Of a stretch of 32,662 bases of DNA, positions 7,530-17,730 are shown piece after piece. The DNA is from Ralstonia pickettii. GTDB taxonomy: Bacteria; Pseudomonadota; Gammaproteobacteria; Burkholderiales; Burkholderiaceae. Numbering within the stretch: the stretch's first letter is position 1; every line of letters starts with the position of its first letter. The stretch spans positions 1 through 32,662 of the forward strand of contig NZ_MCGB01000103.1 in NCBI RefSeq assembly GCF_001699815.1, read 5' to 3'. The translations under genes and the position numbers were made by a program. The notes under the pieces were generated by a model, which was not told the DNA's origin, ran no database searches, and saw only the letters and a program-made list of their open reading frames with translations.

Positions 7530-8428
7530 ACATGTCGGCTTCCAATCGCAACGGCGTGATCTTCGCGTTTCTGGCCTACACGATGTGGGGCTTGTTTCCG
7601 CTGTACTTCAAGCTGCTCAAGGCGGTGTCGCCGGTCGAGATTCTCTCGCACCGGGTGATCTGGTCATTGGCGGTGATGGTGGTGATCCTGCTCGCGAAGC
7701 GGCACGGGGCGTGGTTGTGGGCGCTGCGCACGCAACCGCGTGTGGTGGGGCGCTACGCGGTCAGCACCAGTCTGTTGGCTGCGAACTGGCTGACCTACAT
7801 CTGGGCCGTCAACCACGACCATGTGCTCGAAGCCAGCCTGGGCTATTTCATCAACCCGCTGGTGGTGGTGATGCTCGCCGCGCTGGTGCTGGGCGAGCGG
7901 CTGCGGCCGGTGCAGTGGGTGTCGGTGGCGCTGGCGGCAGCCGGCGTGTCGTGGCTGACCTGGCAGGCCGGCACGCTGCCGTGGATTGCCCTGGCGCTGG
8001 CGTTCTCGTTCGGGTTCTACGGCCTGCTGCGCAAGACCTCGCCGCTGGGCGCGCTGGAAGGGCTGACGCTGGAGACGTTGCTGCTGTTCCCGCTGGCGCT
8101 GGCCTATCTCGGCTGGCTGGCTTCGCAGCATCAGAACGCCTTCCTGGCCGCGTCGCCGGGCACGCAGTGGCTGCTGGCGCTGGCCGGGCCACTGACGGCG
8201 CTGCCGCTGCTGCTGTTTGGCGCCGGCGCGCGGCGGATTCCGCTGTCGCTGCTGGGTTTGCTGCAATACGTGAGCCCAACGCTGCAACTGCTGCTGGGCG
8301 TATGGCTCTACAACGAGCCGTTTGCGGGGCCCAAGGTGGCGGGCTATGTGCTGATCTGGGCGGGTCTTGCCGTGTATTCAGCCGAAAGCTGGATGCAACT
8401 GCGCCGCCGCACGCCGCTGCCGGCGTAG
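7526..8428 (+). CDS. rarD: EamA-family transporter RarD
   Basis: A 300-residue drug/metabolite-superfamily permease with about ten transmembrane helices. The N-terminal [20 protein letters not shown] followed by [14 protein letters not shown] is diagnostic of RarD proteins (loosely named from chloramphenicol sensitivity). A second typical block is [21 protein letters not shown]. The substrate is not known for the family. The ATG at 7526 forms an ATGA overlap with azlD; a second ATG at 7532 is equally possible. Linkage to azlCD suggests one transcript of three membrane proteins and hints, without proof, at an amino-acid-related substrate. Confidence 0.9.
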   Translation: MNMSASNRNGVIFAFLAYTMWGLFPLYFKLLKAVSPVEILSHRVIWSLAVMVVILLAKRHGAWLWALRTQPRVVGRYAVSTSLLAANWLTYIWAVNHDHVLEASLGYFINPLVVVMLAALVLGERLRPVQWVSVALAAAGVSWLTWQAGTLPWIALALAFSFGFYGLLRKTSPLGALEGLTLETLLLFPLALAYLGWLASQHQNAFLAASPGTQWLLALAGPLTALPLLLFGAGARRIPLSLLGLLQYVSPTLQLLLGVWLYNEPFAGPKVAGYVLIWAGLAVYSAESWMQLRRRTPLPA

Positions 8429-8439
8429 TCCCCGCCAAT

Positions 8440-8465
8440 CGGCCTCGGCAAGACGGCCGAGGCCG
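8440..8465 (+). other. GC-rich hairpin between rarD and pgk
   Basis: CGGCCTCGGC (8440-8449) pairs with GCCGAGGCCG (8456-8465), a perfect 10-bp stem with a 6-base loop. No T-run follows, so it is not a standard intrinsic terminator. It may slow polymerase or protect the 3' end of the rarD message before the separate pgk unit. Confidence 0.4.
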
Positions 8466-8491
8466 GAGGACTCCGCCGAGAAACGCACGTT

Positions 8492-8515
8492 TTGACCAGG
8501 CGCATCGGGTAAAAT
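8492..8515 (+). promoter_or_regulatory. Possible pgk promoter elements
   Basis: TTGACC (8492-8497) and TAAAAT (8510-8515) both match sigma-70 hexamers well, but only 12 bases separate them, which is too short for one promoter. TAAAAT is a plausible -10 with an unseen -35. It lies 33 bases before the pgk ATG. Confidence 0.35.
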
Positions 8516-8547
8516 CGTCGTTTTCCGCGATTTCTTCCGAAGCTGCC

Positions 8548-9759
<1,212 letters not shown>

Positions 9760-9808
9760 CCGCCAGCGCCGCCAACATCCCCACCACAACAACGAGACAC
9801 CGCCGCCC

Positions 9809-11248
9809 ATGACCCGCGCTACCAAGATCGTCGCAACGCTCGGCCCCGCGTCCAGCACGCAGGAAGTCCTGACCCGCATGATCGCCGCGGGGGTCGACGT
9901 GGTGCGGCTGAACTTCTCGCACGGCGCGGCGCAGGATCACATCGATCGTGCAAAGCTCGTGCGCGAAGTGGCGCGCTCGGTGGGCCGCGAGGTGGCCATC
10001 ATGGCCGACCTGCAGGGTCCGAAGATCCGCGTCGGCAAGTTCGAGAACGGCAAGATCACGCTTGAGCCGGGCGATCGCTTCACGCTCGACGCCCGCTGCG
10101 AGCTGGGCAACCAGGAGCGCGTCGGCCTCGACTACAAGGAACTGCCGCGCGACGTTGGCCCGGGCGATCTGCTGCTGCTCAACGATGGGCTGATCGTGCT
10201 GCAAGTCGAGCGCGTGGTGGGTGAAGAGATCGAGACCATCGTCAAGATCGGCGGCGATCTGTCCAACAACAAGGGCATCAACCGCCAGGGCGGCGGCTTG
10301 TCGGCGCCGGCGCTGACCGCCAAGGACATGGAAGACATCAAGACCGCGATGGCGCTGGGCGCCGATTACGTCGCGGTCAGCTTCCCCAAGAACGCGACCG
10401 ACATGGAAATGGCGCGCCAGTTGGCCGCCGTGGCCGGCGCACCGCACAGCCACAAGACCCGCATGATCGCCAAGATCGAGCGCGCCGAGGCCATCCGCCC
10501 GGGCGTGCTCGAAGAGATCCTGGCTGCGTCCGACGGCATCATGGTCGCGCGTGGCGACCTGGCGGTGGAAGTCGGCAACGCAGCCGTGCCGGCGCTCCAG
10601 AAGCGCATGATCAAGCTGGCCCGCGAAAACAATAAGCTGGCCATCACCGCCACGCAGATGATGGAATCGATGATCGTCAATCCGGTGCCGACGCGCGCCG
10701 AGGTGTCGGACGTCGCCAACGCCGTGCTCGACGGTACCGATGCCGTGATGCTGTCGGCGGAAACCGCCGCCGGCCGCTACCCGGTCGAGACCATCGAAGC
10801 CATGGCCGCCATCTGCGTGGAAGCCGAGAAGTCGCAAACCGTGCATCTCGATGCAGATTTCCTCGACCAGACCTTCAGCCGTATCGACCAGTCGATCGCC
10901 ATGGGGGCGCTGTTCACGGCGCACCACCTGCAGGTCAAGGCAATTGCCGCGCTCACCGATTCCGGCGCTACGGCGCTCTGGATGAGCCGCCACGGCATCA
11001 ACATCCCCATTTATGCGATGACGCCCAACGTGGCGTCGCAGCGCAAGATGGCCCTGTATCGCAACGTGCAGTCGCTGCCGCTGGCCAACAGCGCCGACCG
11101 CGACGAAGCCCTGCACCAAGCCGAAGAACTGCTGGTCGCGCGCGGCGTCGTGCAGCGTGGCGACTTCATCGTCCTGACCGTCGGCGAGCCAATGGGCCAG
11201 GCCGGCGGCACCAACACGCTCAAGATTGTTCGCGTCGGCATGCACTGA
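9809..11248 (+). CDS. pyk: Pyruvate kinase
   Basis: Converts phosphoenolpyruvate and ADP to pyruvate and ATP. The 479-residue length fits a bacterial type II-like enzyme. Seen in order are the N-terminal TRATKIVATLGPASS, the DLQGPKIRVGKF block with substrate residues, the signature MIAKIERAEAI with the catalytic lysine, GIMVARGDLAVEVG (metal-binding E and D), and ITATQMMESMI. The C-terminal domain (about 350-479) includes AETAAGRYPVETI. The upstream open frame is ignored because MTRATK at 9809 aligns with known starts. It lies 49 bases after pgk. Confidence 0.97.
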   Translation: MTRATKIVATLGPASSTQEVLTRMIAAGVDVVRLNFSHGAAQDHIDRAKLVREVARSVGREVAIMADLQGPKIRVGKFENGKITLEPGDRFTLDARCELGNQERVGLDYKELPRDVGPGDLLLLNDGLIVLQVERVVGEEIETIVKIGGDLSNNKGINRQGGGLSAPALTAKDMEDIKTAMALGADYVAVSFPKNATDMEMARQLAAVAGAPHSHKTRMIAKIERAEAIRPGVLEEILAASDGIMVARGDLAVEVGNAAVPALQKRMIKLARENNKLAITATQMMESMIVNPVPTRAEVSDVANAVLDGTDAVMLSAETAAGRYPVETIEAMAAICVEAEKSQTVHLDADFLDQTFSRIDQSIAMGALFTAHHLQVKAIAALTDSGATALWMSRHGINIPIYAMTPNVASQRKMALYRNVQSLPLANSADRDEALHQAEELLVARGVVQRGDFIVLTVGEPMGQAGGTNTLKIVRVGMH

Positions 11249-11324
11249 CGCCCACGACGGAACGCCGTTTGCTACGTCTACCAGACGTCCACGCGTTCCT
11301 GAGACCGAATACAGATCGATCCAT

Positions 11325-11330
11325 AGGAGA
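11325..11330 (+). promoter_or_regulatory. Strong ribosome binding site of fba
   Basis: AGGAGA lies five bases before the fba ATG at 11336 and fixes that start. It is one of the best ribosome sites in the window, as expected for an abundant enzyme. Confidence 0.7.
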
Positions 11331-11335
11331 AAACC

Positions 11336-12400
11336 ATGCCACTCGTCTCGATGCGCCAACTGCTGGACCACGCCGCTGAAAACGGCTACGGCCTGCCGGC
11401 ATTCAACGTGAACAACCTGGAGCAAGTCCAGGCTGTGATGGAAGCTGCCAAGGAAGCCGGCGCACCGGTCATCCTGCAGGCCAGCGCAGGCGCCCGCAAA
11501 TACGCCGGCGAATCGTTCATCAAGCACCTGATCCAGGCTGCTGTCGAGGCTTATCCGGAGATCCCGCTGGTCATGCACCAGGATCACGGCCAAAGCCCCG
11601 CGATCTGCCAGGGCGCCATCGACCTGGGCTTCGGCTCGGTCATGATGGACGGCTCGTTGCGCGAAGATGGCAAGACGCCGGCTGATTTCGACTACAACGT
11701 CGACGTCACCCGCCGCGTGGTCGAGATGGCGCACAAGGTTGGTGTGACCGTTGAAGGCGAACTCGGCTGCCTGGGCTCGCTGGAGACCGGTATGGCCGGC
11801 GAGGAAGATGGCCACGGCGCGGAAGGCAAGCTCGACCACTCATCCCTGCTGACCGACCCGGAAGAGGCTGCCCAGTTCGTCAAGGCGACCCAACTGGACG
11901 CGCTGGCGATCGCCATCGGCACCAGCCACGGCGCCTACAAGTTCACGCGCAAGCCTACCGGCGACATCCTGGCGATCAGCCGCGTGAAGGAAATCCATGC
12001 ACGCATCCCGAACACCCACTTGGTGATGCATGGCTCGTCGAGCGTGCCGCAAGAACTGCTGGCCATCATCAACCAGTACGGCGGCAAGATGAAGGAAACC
12101 TACGGCGTGCCCGTCGAGGAAATCCAGGAAGCCATCAAGTACGGCGTGCGCAAGATCAACATCGATACCGACATCCGGCTGGCCATGACGGGCGCGGTGC
12201 GCAAGTTCCTGGCCGAAAACCCGGACAAGTTCGACGCCCGCGAATGGCTTAAGCCGGCGCGCGAAGCCGCCAAGCAAATCTGCAAGGCGCGCTATATCCA
12301 GTTCGGCTGCGAAGGTCAGGCGGGCAAGATCAAGCCGATCGGCCTGTCAGTGATGGCGCAGAAGTACCAAAGCGGCGATCTGGCGCAAGTGGTGCAATAA
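11336..12400 (+). CDS. fba: Class II fructose-bisphosphate aldolase (Calvin-cycle type)
   Basis: Zinc-dependent aldolase joining dihydroxyacetone phosphate and glyceraldehyde 3-phosphate, used in glycolysis and gluconeogenesis. Zinc and catalytic blocks are visible: MHQDHGQS (the D and H of the active site), [31 protein letters not shown] and [12 protein letters not shown]. The 354-residue length and the [22 protein letters not shown] segment match the cbbA-like subtype (fba class II, Calvin-cycle subtype) common in beta-proteobacteria. The name does not prove that the organism fixes CO2; no other Calvin genes are here. A strong terminator follows. Confidence 0.96.
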   Translation: MPLVSMRQLLDHAAENGYGLPAFNVNNLEQVQAVMEAAKEAGAPVILQASAGARKYAGESFIKHLIQAAVEAYPEIPLVMHQDHGQSPAICQGAIDLGFGSVMMDGSLREDGKTPADFDYNVDVTRRVVEMAHKVGVTVEGELGCLGSLETGMAGEEDGHGAEGKLDHSSLLTDPEEAAQFVKATQLDALAIAIGTSHGAYKFTRKPTGDILAISRVKEIHARIPNTHLVMHGSSSVPQELLAIINQYGGKMKETYGVPVEEIQEAIKYGVRKINIDTDIRLAMTGAVRKFLAENPDKFDAREWLKPAREAAKQICKARYIQFGCEGQAGKIKPIGLSVMAQKYQSGDLAQVVQ

Positions 12401-12421
12401 GCATTTTGCGTCACATTTAGC

Positions 12422-12450
12422 AAACGGCTGGCACTGCGCCAGCCGTTTTG
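12422..12450 (+). terminator. Rho-independent terminator after fba
   Basis: AACGGCTGGC (12423-12432) pairs with GCCAGCCGTT (12438-12447) across a 5-base loop, extended by one A-T pair, and runs into TTTTG. It closes the glycolytic unit 22 bases after the fba stop and separates it from the purC promoter. Confidence 0.85.
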
Positions 12451-12456
12451 CATTGC

Positions 12457-12488
12457 ATGGGCCATCTTATGGGCCACCCATGGGCCAC
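12457..12488 (+). repeat. Three phased direct repeats (ATGGGCCA) at the purC promoter
   Basis: ATGGGCCA occurs at 12457, 12469 and 12480, the spacings of 12 and 11 bases being about one helical turn. The last copy ends two bases before the TATAAT box, so the array covers the -35 and spacer region. The copies would lie on the same face of the helix, as in a regulator-binding array. No regulator is identified. Confidence 0.6.
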
Positions 12489-12489
12489 G

Positions 12490-12495
12490 TATAAT
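12490..12495 (+). promoter_or_regulatory. Consensus -10 box of the purC promoter
   Basis: TATAAT is a perfect -10 hexamer 42 bases before the purC start. The sequence 17 bases upstream (TTATGG, 12467-12472) is a poor -35 and lies in the direct repeats. This suggests a controlled promoter. Confidence 0.65.
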
Positions 12496-12536
12496 GCTGG
12501 CCTTCCACGTTTTCTTATCTCCTCCCGGGTTCCGCC

Positions 12537-13460
12537 GTGTCCGCCACCCCTGCATCCTCCGCCCTTTACGAATCGTCGATCACCAGCCTGCCGTTGCTCG
12601 GCCGTGGCAAGGTGCGCGAGAACTACGCTGTCGGCGACGACAAGCTGCTGATGGTCACCACCGACCGCCTCTCGGCGTTTGACGTGATTCTTGGCCAGCC
12701 GATTCCGGACAAGGGCCGTGTGCTCGCGCAGATGTCGGATTTCTGGTTCAACAAGCTGCGCCACATCGTGCCGACACACGAGACGGGCATCGCGCCGGAA
12801 ACCGTGGTGGCCCCGAACGAAGTCGACCAGGTGCGCGGCCGCGCCATTGTGGTCAAGCGTCTGAAGCCGATCCTGGTGGAAGCCGTGGTGCGCGGTTACC
12901 TGGCCGGCAGCGGCTGGAAGGATTACCAGGCCACCGGCGCCGTGTGCGGTGTGCATCTGGCCCCCGGCCTGCAGAACGCGCAGAAGCTGCCCGAGCCGAT
13001 CTTCACCCCCGCCGCCAAGGCCGAGATGGGCGAGCACGACGAGAACATCTCGTTCGATGAAGTCGAGCGCCGCATCGGCCCGGACCTCGCCGCGCAGATC
13101 CGCGACGTGAGCATCCGCCTGTACAAGGAAGCCTCGGACTTTGCCGCCACGCGCGGCATCATCATTGCCGACACCAAGTTCGAGTTTGGCCTGGACGAAA
13201 ACGGCACGCTTACGCTGATGGACGAGGCGCTCACCGCAGACTCGTCGCGCTTCTGGCCGGCCGATTCGTACCAGGTCGGTACGAACCCGCCGTCGTTCGA
13301 CAAGCAGTTCGTGCGCGACTGGCTCGAAGCCGTGCGCATCGATGGCAAGCCGTGGCCGAAGACCGCGCCGGCGCCGCAACTGCCTGCCGACGTGATCGAA
13401 AAGACCGCTGACAAATACCGCGAGGCGCTGACCCGCCTGACCGGCGAGTCCCTGCGATAA
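12537..13460 (+). CDS. purC: Phosphoribosylaminoimidazole-succinocarboxamide synthase (SAICAR synthetase)
   Basis: Joins CAIR with aspartate using ATP in de novo purine synthesis. The start is GTG at 12537, giving [15 protein letters not shown], as expected for the long (about 300-residue) form. Motifs: [30 protein letters not shown] (phosphate-binding region), [30 protein letters not shown], and [15 protein letters not shown]. The 307-residue length matches the yeast Ade1/beta-proteobacterial subtype rather than the 237-residue E. coli type. It is first in purC-purE-purK, which supply consecutive steps, PurK and PurE making the CAIR that PurC uses. Confidence 0.96.
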   Translation: MSATPASSALYESSITSLPLLGRGKVRENYAVGDDKLLMVTTDRLSAFDVILGQPIPDKGRVLAQMSDFWFNKLRHIVPTHETGIAPETVVAPNEVDQVRGRAIVVKRLKPILVEAVVRGYLAGSGWKDYQATGAVCGVHLAPGLQNAQKLPEPIFTPAAKAEMGEHDENISFDEVERRIGPDLAAQIRDVSIRLYKEASDFAATRGIIIADTKFEFGLDENGTLTLMDEALTADSSRFWPADSYQVGTNPPSFDKQFVRDWLEAVRIDGKPWPKTAPAPQLPADVIEKTADKYREALTRLTGESLR

Positions 13461-13469
13461 ACCGGAGCG

Positions 13470-13985
13470 ATGACAATGACCGCACAGCAATCTGCTCCGC
13501 TCGTTGGCGTGGTGATGGGCTCCAGCTCCGACTGGGAAGTGATGCGCCACGCCGTCGATATGCTCACGCAGTTCGGCATTCCCTTCGAGGCGCAGGTTGT
13601 CTCGGCGCACCGCATGCCGGACGACATGTTTCGGTACGCCGAAGCCGCACGCAGCCGTGGTTTGCGCGCCATCATCGCCGGCGCGGGCGGGGCGGCGCAT
13701 CTGCCGGGCATGATCGCCGCCAAGACGATCGTGCCGGTGTTCGGCGTGCCGGTGCCGTCCAAGTACCTGCGCGGCGAAGACTCGCTGCTTTCCATCGTGC
13801 AGATGCCCAAGGGCATTCCGGTGTCGACGTTCGCCATTGGTGAAGCCGGTGCCGCCAACGCAGCGCTGGCTGCCATTGCCACCATCGCCACCACCGACTC
13901 GGCCCTTGCCGACAAGCTCGAAGCTTTCCGCGCCCAGCAGACCGAAGTCGCACGCGGCATGACGCTCCCTGTGCACGGCGCCTAA
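13470..13985 (+). CDS. purE: N5-carboxyaminoimidazole ribonucleotide mutase PurE
   Basis: Class I PurE, which rearranges N5-CAIR to CAIR. Motifs are [17 protein letters not shown] (phosphate-binding loop), [12 protein letters not shown] with the catalytic histidine, and [17 protein letters not shown]. Two starts are possible: ATG at 13470 is only two bases from the GGAG at 13464-13467, while ATG at 13476 is eight bases from it, so the second (169 residues) is more likely used. The product is an octamer in known homologues. It lies nine bases after purC and 19 before purK. Confidence 0.95.
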   Translation: MTMTAQQSAPLVGVVMGSSSDWEVMRHAVDMLTQFGIPFEAQVVSAHRMPDDMFRYAEAARSRGLRAIIAGAGGAAHLPGMIAAKTIVPVFGVPVPSKYLRGEDSLLSIVQMPKGIPVSTFAIGEAGAANAALAAIATIATTDSALADKLEAFRAQQTEVARGMTLPVHGA

Positions 13986-14004
13986 GTAACCTACGACCCG
14001 ATTC

Positions 14005-15240
14005 ATGGCCGACGACCTGAACCCGCGCCTGGCGCAAGCCCACACCGCGGAATCCCGCGCGCTGAACGTTCCCAACGCGATCCTGCCCGATGCGTGGCTT
14101 GGCATGCTCGGCGGCGGCCAGCTCGGCCGCATGTTCACGCACGCCGCACAGGCGATGGGCTACAAGGTCTGCGTGCTCGATCCGGACCCGAACAGCCCCG
14201 CCGGCACCATCGCCGAGCGCCATCTGTGCGCTGGCTATACCGATGAAGCCGCTTTGGCCGAGATGGCTGCGCTGTGCCCCGCGGTGACCACCGAATTCGA
14301 GAACGTGCCGGCGCAAGCGCTGGACAAGCTTGAGCAACTCGGCGCGTTCGTGGCGCCGCGTGCCAATTGTGTGTCGATCGCGCAGAACCGCATCGCCGAG
14401 AAAAAATTCTTCGCGCTGTGCGCCGCACGCACGGGCATCCACCCCGCACCGAGCTGGGTGATCGAGCATGAAGCCGATATCGAGCAACTCCCCGCCGACC
14501 TGCTGCCCGGCATCCTGAAAATTGCCCGCATGGGGTACGACGGCAAGGGCCAGGCGCGTGTCTCGACGATTGAAGAGTTGCGCGCCGCCTGGGGCGCCAT
14601 GCAGCACGTGCCGTGCGTGCTGGAGAAGATGCTGCCGCTGGCCTACGAGGTGTCCGTGCTGGCCGCGCGCGGTGCCGATGGCAGCACGGCCACCTGGCCG
14701 CTGGCCGAGAACGTGCACCGTGACGGCATCCTGTTCTCAACGATCATGCCGTCGCGCAGCGTGTCAGACGACATTGCCACGCGCACACGCGCCGCTGCCG
14801 CGATGATCGCCGAAGAGATGGGCTACGTCGGCGTGCTGTGCATCGAGTTCTTCGTGCTGCAGGACGGCTCGCTGGTGGCCAATGAAATGGCGCCGCGCCC
14901 GCACAACTCCGGTCACATCACCATGGATGTGTGCGAGACGAGCCAGTTCGAGCAACAGGTGCGCGCCATGGCCCGCCTGCCGCTGGGCAGCACGCGGCAG
15001 CACTCGCCGGGGCGCATGCTGAATGTGCTGGGCGACGTGTGGTTTGAGTACGGGCTGGAACGTACGCCCGCGTGGCACGAAGTGATGGGCCACAGCGGTG
15101 CGAAGGTCCACCTGTATGGCAAGGCCGATGCGCGGCCGGGCCGCAAGATGGGCCACGTGAACTGCGTCGGCACCTCGCCAGAAGTGGTGGACGAGGCGTT
15201 CCGCCACGCCGCGCACGTGCTCGGCCTGCAGTCCGACTAA
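14005..15240 (+). CDS. purK: N5-carboxyaminoimidazole ribonucleotide synthase PurK
   Basis: ATP-grasp enzyme that carboxylates aminoimidazole ribonucleotide with bicarbonate, producing the PurE substrate. The N-terminal [24 protein letters not shown] is the family signature. The ATP-grasp middle shows [15 protein letters not shown], and the metal-site region is [26 protein letters not shown]. At 411 residues it carries about 30 extra N-terminal residues before the signature, usual in Burkholderiaceae but possibly reflecting a later true start. There is no strong ribosome site before 14005. It works directly with PurE in the same operon. Confidence 0.95.
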   Translation: MADDLNPRLAQAHTAESRALNVPNAILPDAWLGMLGGGQLGRMFTHAAQAMGYKVCVLDPDPNSPAGTIAERHLCAGYTDEAALAEMAALCPAVTTEFENVPAQALDKLEQLGAFVAPRANCVSIAQNRIAEKKFFALCAARTGIHPAPSWVIEHEADIEQLPADLLPGILKIARMGYDGKGQARVSTIEELRAAWGAMQHVPCVLEKMLPLAYEVSVLAARGADGSTATWPLAENVHRDGILFSTIMPSRSVSDDIATRTRAAAAMIAEEMGYVGVLCIEFFVLQDGSLVANEMAPRPHNSGHITMDVCETSQFEQQVRAMARLPLGSTRQHSPGRMLNVLGDVWFEYGLERTPAWHEVMGHSGAKVHLYGKADARPGRKMGHVNCVGTSPEVVDEAFRHAAHVLGLQSD

Positions 15241-15253
15241 AGACGAGCCGCCC

Positions 15254-16267
15254 ATGCCGCATCGGACCACATCGCCCTACACCATGCCTTCCGCTGAGCG
15301 CCTCGATGAGGCCGCGCGCAGGCTGGAGGCAGGCGAGCTGGTCGCCTTTCCGACCGAGACCGTGTACGGCCTCGGCGCCGATGCCGAAAGCCCGTCGGCC
15401 ATCGCCAAGATCTATGCGGCCAAGGGCCGACCCTCCAATCACCCCGTCATCGTGCACGTGGTGGATGGCGCCGATATTTCCTATTGGGCCGACGATGTGC
15501 CCGGCATCGCACTGCAACTCATCGAAGCCTTCTGGCCGGGACCGCTTACGCTGATCCTGAAACGTGCGCCGCACATTCCGGCCGCCGTGGCAGGCGGGCA
15601 GGACAGCATCGGGCTGCGTTGCCCGTCGCACCCGGTGGCGCAGGCGTTGCTCTCGCGCTTCAAGCGCGGACGCGGCGGCATTGCGGCGCCGTCGGCCAAC
15701 AAGTTCGGCCAGGTCAGTCCGACCACCGCGCAGCACGTGCGGGACGAATTCGGTGATGCCGTCTTCGTGCTCGAAGGTGACGGCGTGGACGTGGGCATCG
15801 AATCGACCATCATCGATCTCTCGCGGCTGGATCAGGGCATTGGCCCCGTGCTGCTGCGCCCGGGCGCTATCACGCCCGAGGACATCGAGCGCGTGACCGG
15901 CGAACTGCCGGCGGCTCCCGATGCCGCTGCGCCGCGCGCTTCGGGCACGTTAAAGGCGCATTACGCGCCGCGCACGCCGTTGTATCTGCTGTCGGCCGCC
16001 GATGTGTCTGCACGCCTGGCTGCACTGCCTGCGGACAAACGCATCGTGTGGCTCGGTGCCCCCGTGGCACTGCGTGATGGCTGCGACCAGCGCGTCGCCC
16101 CCGCCACGCCCGCCGCTTATGCCAACGCGCTCTACGCGCTATTGCGTGAGCTCGATCGCGGCGGTTACGACGCCATCTGGGTGGAAACCCTAGCCGATAC
16201 GCCCGCCTGGGCGGCTGTCAACGACCGCCTGCGTCGCGCGGCCGCCGCGTTCGAGACGGACCTCTAA
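15254..16267 (+). CDS. tsaC: L-threonylcarbamoyladenylate synthase, Sua5/TsaC family
   Basis: Makes threonylcarbamoyl-AMP from threonine, bicarbonate and ATP for the t6A37 modification of tRNAs reading ANN codons. The YrdC domain (about residues 10-215) has GELVAFPTETVYGLGADA, KIYAAKGRPSNHPVIVHV, FWPGPLTLIL, GLRCPSHPVAQALL and APSANKFGQVSPTTAQHV. After the linker SGTLKAHYAPRTPLYLL comes the extra C-terminal Sua5 domain, so this is the long two-domain type (337 residues) and not the short TsaC. An internal ATG at 15284 is a possible start. It follows purK by 13 bases, probably on the same transcript. Confidence 0.93.
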   Translation: MPHRTTSPYTMPSAERLDEAARRLEAGELVAFPTETVYGLGADAESPSAIAKIYAAKGRPSNHPVIVHVVDGADISYWADDVPGIALQLIEAFWPGPLTLILKRAPHIPAAVAGGQDSIGLRCPSHPVAQALLSRFKRGRGGIAAPSANKFGQVSPTTAQHVRDEFGDAVFVLEGDGVDVGIESTIIDLSRLDQGIGPVLLRPGAITPEDIERVTGELPAAPDAAAPRASGTLKAHYAPRTPLYLLSAADVSARLAALPADKRIVWLGAPVALRDGCDQRVAPATPAAYANALYALLRELDRGGYDAIWVETLADTPAWAAVNDRLRRAAAAFETDL

Positions 16268-16412
16268 TTCTTACGGGCCGCGCGTTCGCCGTGTGCCCGG
16301 CAACCTCGCTACACTTGGGCGTTGTGTCGTTCCGCGTGCTTCAAACACGCACGGCGAGGTTACGCACCGCGGCACCACAGACCATAAAAATTCCACACGG
16401 GAGACAGACATC

Positions 16413-17456
16413 ATGAAGTTCCGTCAATGGATGGGCGTCGTCGCATCGGCGACCCTGGCCTTGAGCCTGGCCGCTTGCGGCGGCGAAAGCGATCAGAGCG
16501 GCAATCCCAACGTCGCCAAAGTGCAGCGCATGGTGGTGTTCGGCGACAGCCTGAGCGATGCCGGCACCTACACGCCGGCAGCGGCTGCCGTGGGCGGCGG
16601 CAAGTTCACTACCAACCCTGGCCCGGTCTGGGCGGAAACGGTGGCGGCGCAACTCGGTGTGGCCCTTACGCCGGCCGTGATGGGTTATGCCAACTCGGTG
16701 CAGAACTGCCCAAAACCTGGTTGCTTCGACTACGCGCAAGGCGGTTCGCGCGTGACCGACCCGAACGGTATCGGCCACAACGGTGGCGCCGGGGCGCTCA
16801 CGTATCCGGTCAAGCAGCAACTCGCCAACTTCTACGCGGCCAGCAACAACACGTTCAACGGCAACAACGACGTGGTGTTCGTCTTTGGCGGCAACAACGA
16901 CATCTTCTATTGGGCCGCCGCCGTGGCGACCCCCAATTCGGGTGTGACGCCTGCCATCGCCACCGCTCAAGTTCAGCAGGCGGCGACTGATCTGGTCGGT
17001 TACGTCAAGGACATGGTCAGCAAGAACGCAACGCAGCTTTACGTGTTCAACCTGCCCGACAGCAGCCTGACGCCGCAAGGCGTGGCGGGCGGTGCGGCAG
17101 GTCAGGCGCTGCTGCATGCGCTGGTGGGCACGTTCAACACCACGCTGCAGGCTGGGCTTGCCGGTACCGGTGCCCGCGTGATCGACTTCAATTCGCAATT
17201 GACGGCCGTGATTCAGAACGGGGCGATGTTCGGCTTCAGCAATACCAGCGTGCCGGCTTGCGATGCGACCAAGATCAACGCACTCGTGCCGGGTGCTGGC
17301 GGCAGCTCGCTGTTCTGCTCCGCCAACACGTTGGTGACTGCAGGTGCAGACACGGCGTACCTGTTCGCCGACGGCGTGCACCCCACCACAGGTGGCCATC
17401 GCCTGATCTCCAGCAACGTGCTGCAACGCCTGCTGGCCGACGGTGTAACGCACTGA
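16413..17456 (+). CDS. GDSL-family lipase/esterase, predicted lipoprotein
   Basis: Secreted SGNH/GDSL hydrolase acting on lipid or carbohydrate esters. The start at 16413 has GGGAGA eight bases upstream and gives a lipoprotein signal with lipobox LAAC at residues 19-22; the next residues are glycines, so outer-membrane sorting is expected. Block I is VVFGDSLSDAG with nucleophile S46, block III is VFGGNNDIFYWA, and block V is DGVHPTTGGHRLI with the catalytic D and H. The 347-residue length is normal for the phospholipase/lecithinase-like group. It has its own terminator and no partner genes. The substrate is unknown. Confidence 0.9.
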   Translation: MKFRQWMGVVASATLALSLAACGGESDQSGNPNVAKVQRMVVFGDSLSDAGTYTPAAAAVGGGKFTTNPGPVWAETVAAQLGVALTPAVMGYANSVQNCPKPGCFDYAQGGSRVTDPNGIGHNGGAGALTYPVKQQLANFYAASNNTFNGNNDVVFVFGGNNDIFYWAAAVATPNSGVTPAIATAQVQQAATDLVGYVKDMVSKNATQLYVFNLPDSSLTPQGVAGGAAGQALLHALVGTFNTTLQAGLAGTGARVIDFNSQLTAVIQNGAMFGFSNTSVPACDATKINALVPGAGGSSLFCSANTLVTAGADTAYLFADGVHPTTGGHRLISSNVLQRLLADGVTH

Positions 17457-17477
17457 CCAAGCACCACTGAGCAAAAT

Positions 17478-17507
17478 AACGCCCGCGCGAAGCGGGCGTT
17501 CTTGTTT
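17478..17507 (+). terminator. Rho-independent terminator of the GDSL gene
   Basis: AACGCCCGC (17478-17486) pairs with GCGGGCGTT (17492-17500) over a GCGAA loop, followed by CTTGTTT. An A-rich run precedes it (AAAATAA), so it may work in both directions. Confidence 0.85.
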
Positions 17508-17543
17508 GCGGCGATGGTTTCTATTTGGCGTCGGCCGCTGGCA

Positions 17544-17572
17544 AGGTCACGCCAAGTGCGCTGGCGTGACCT
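17544..17572. repeat. 11-bp perfect inverted repeat
   Basis: AGGTCACGCCA (17544-17554) is the exact reverse complement of TGGCGTGACCT (17562-17572), separated by AGTGCGC. There is no T-run on either side. It lies between two opposed terminators, where no transcript is expected unless a small RNA starts here. Confidence 0.55.
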
Positions 17573-17607
17573 CGACCACATCGCTCTGCGGCACGATGGC
17601 GAGGCGC

Positions 17608-17634
17608 AAAAAAAAACCGCGCCAAGCGGCGCGG
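17608..17634 (-). terminator. Rho-independent terminator of the dacB-mobB operon
   Basis: Read on the minus strand, CCGCGCC-GCTT-GGCGCGG is a perfect 7-bp stem followed by nine T residues (17616-17608). It is a textbook intrinsic terminator about 100 bases after the mobB stop. Confidence 0.88.
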
Positions 17635-17730
17635 CCGATAGACGGGACAGCATGTTGTTGGGAGGGGGCTGGCGAAAAACTGGATCACCCCATCATAGCC
17701 AATCCGCCTTGCCCACATGTTAAGAGTGCT

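Larger units (their letters stand above)
17457..17730. other. Convergent intergenic region between the GDSL gene and mobB
   Basis: These 274 bases hold a plus-strand terminator (17478-17507), an 11-bp inverted repeat (17544-17572), and a minus-strand terminator (17608-17634). No credible gene is seen; short frames on either strand lack recognisable protein or a ribosome site. Confidence 0.6.

Noticed and set aside
8440-8465. The hairpin after rarD as an intrinsic terminator
   Set aside because: The stem is perfect, but no T-run follows on either strand, so it is listed only as a hairpin.
7585-8547. Upstream in-frame extension of pgk of over 300 codons, suggesting a fusion protein
   Set aside because: It is an out-of-frame reading of rarD; pgk has a normal N-terminus at 8548 and its own upstream hairpin and promoter-like sequence.
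12496-12536. A purine riboswitch before purC
   Set aside because: The leader from the TATAAT box to the GTG is only about 40 bases and shows no aptamer-like fold.
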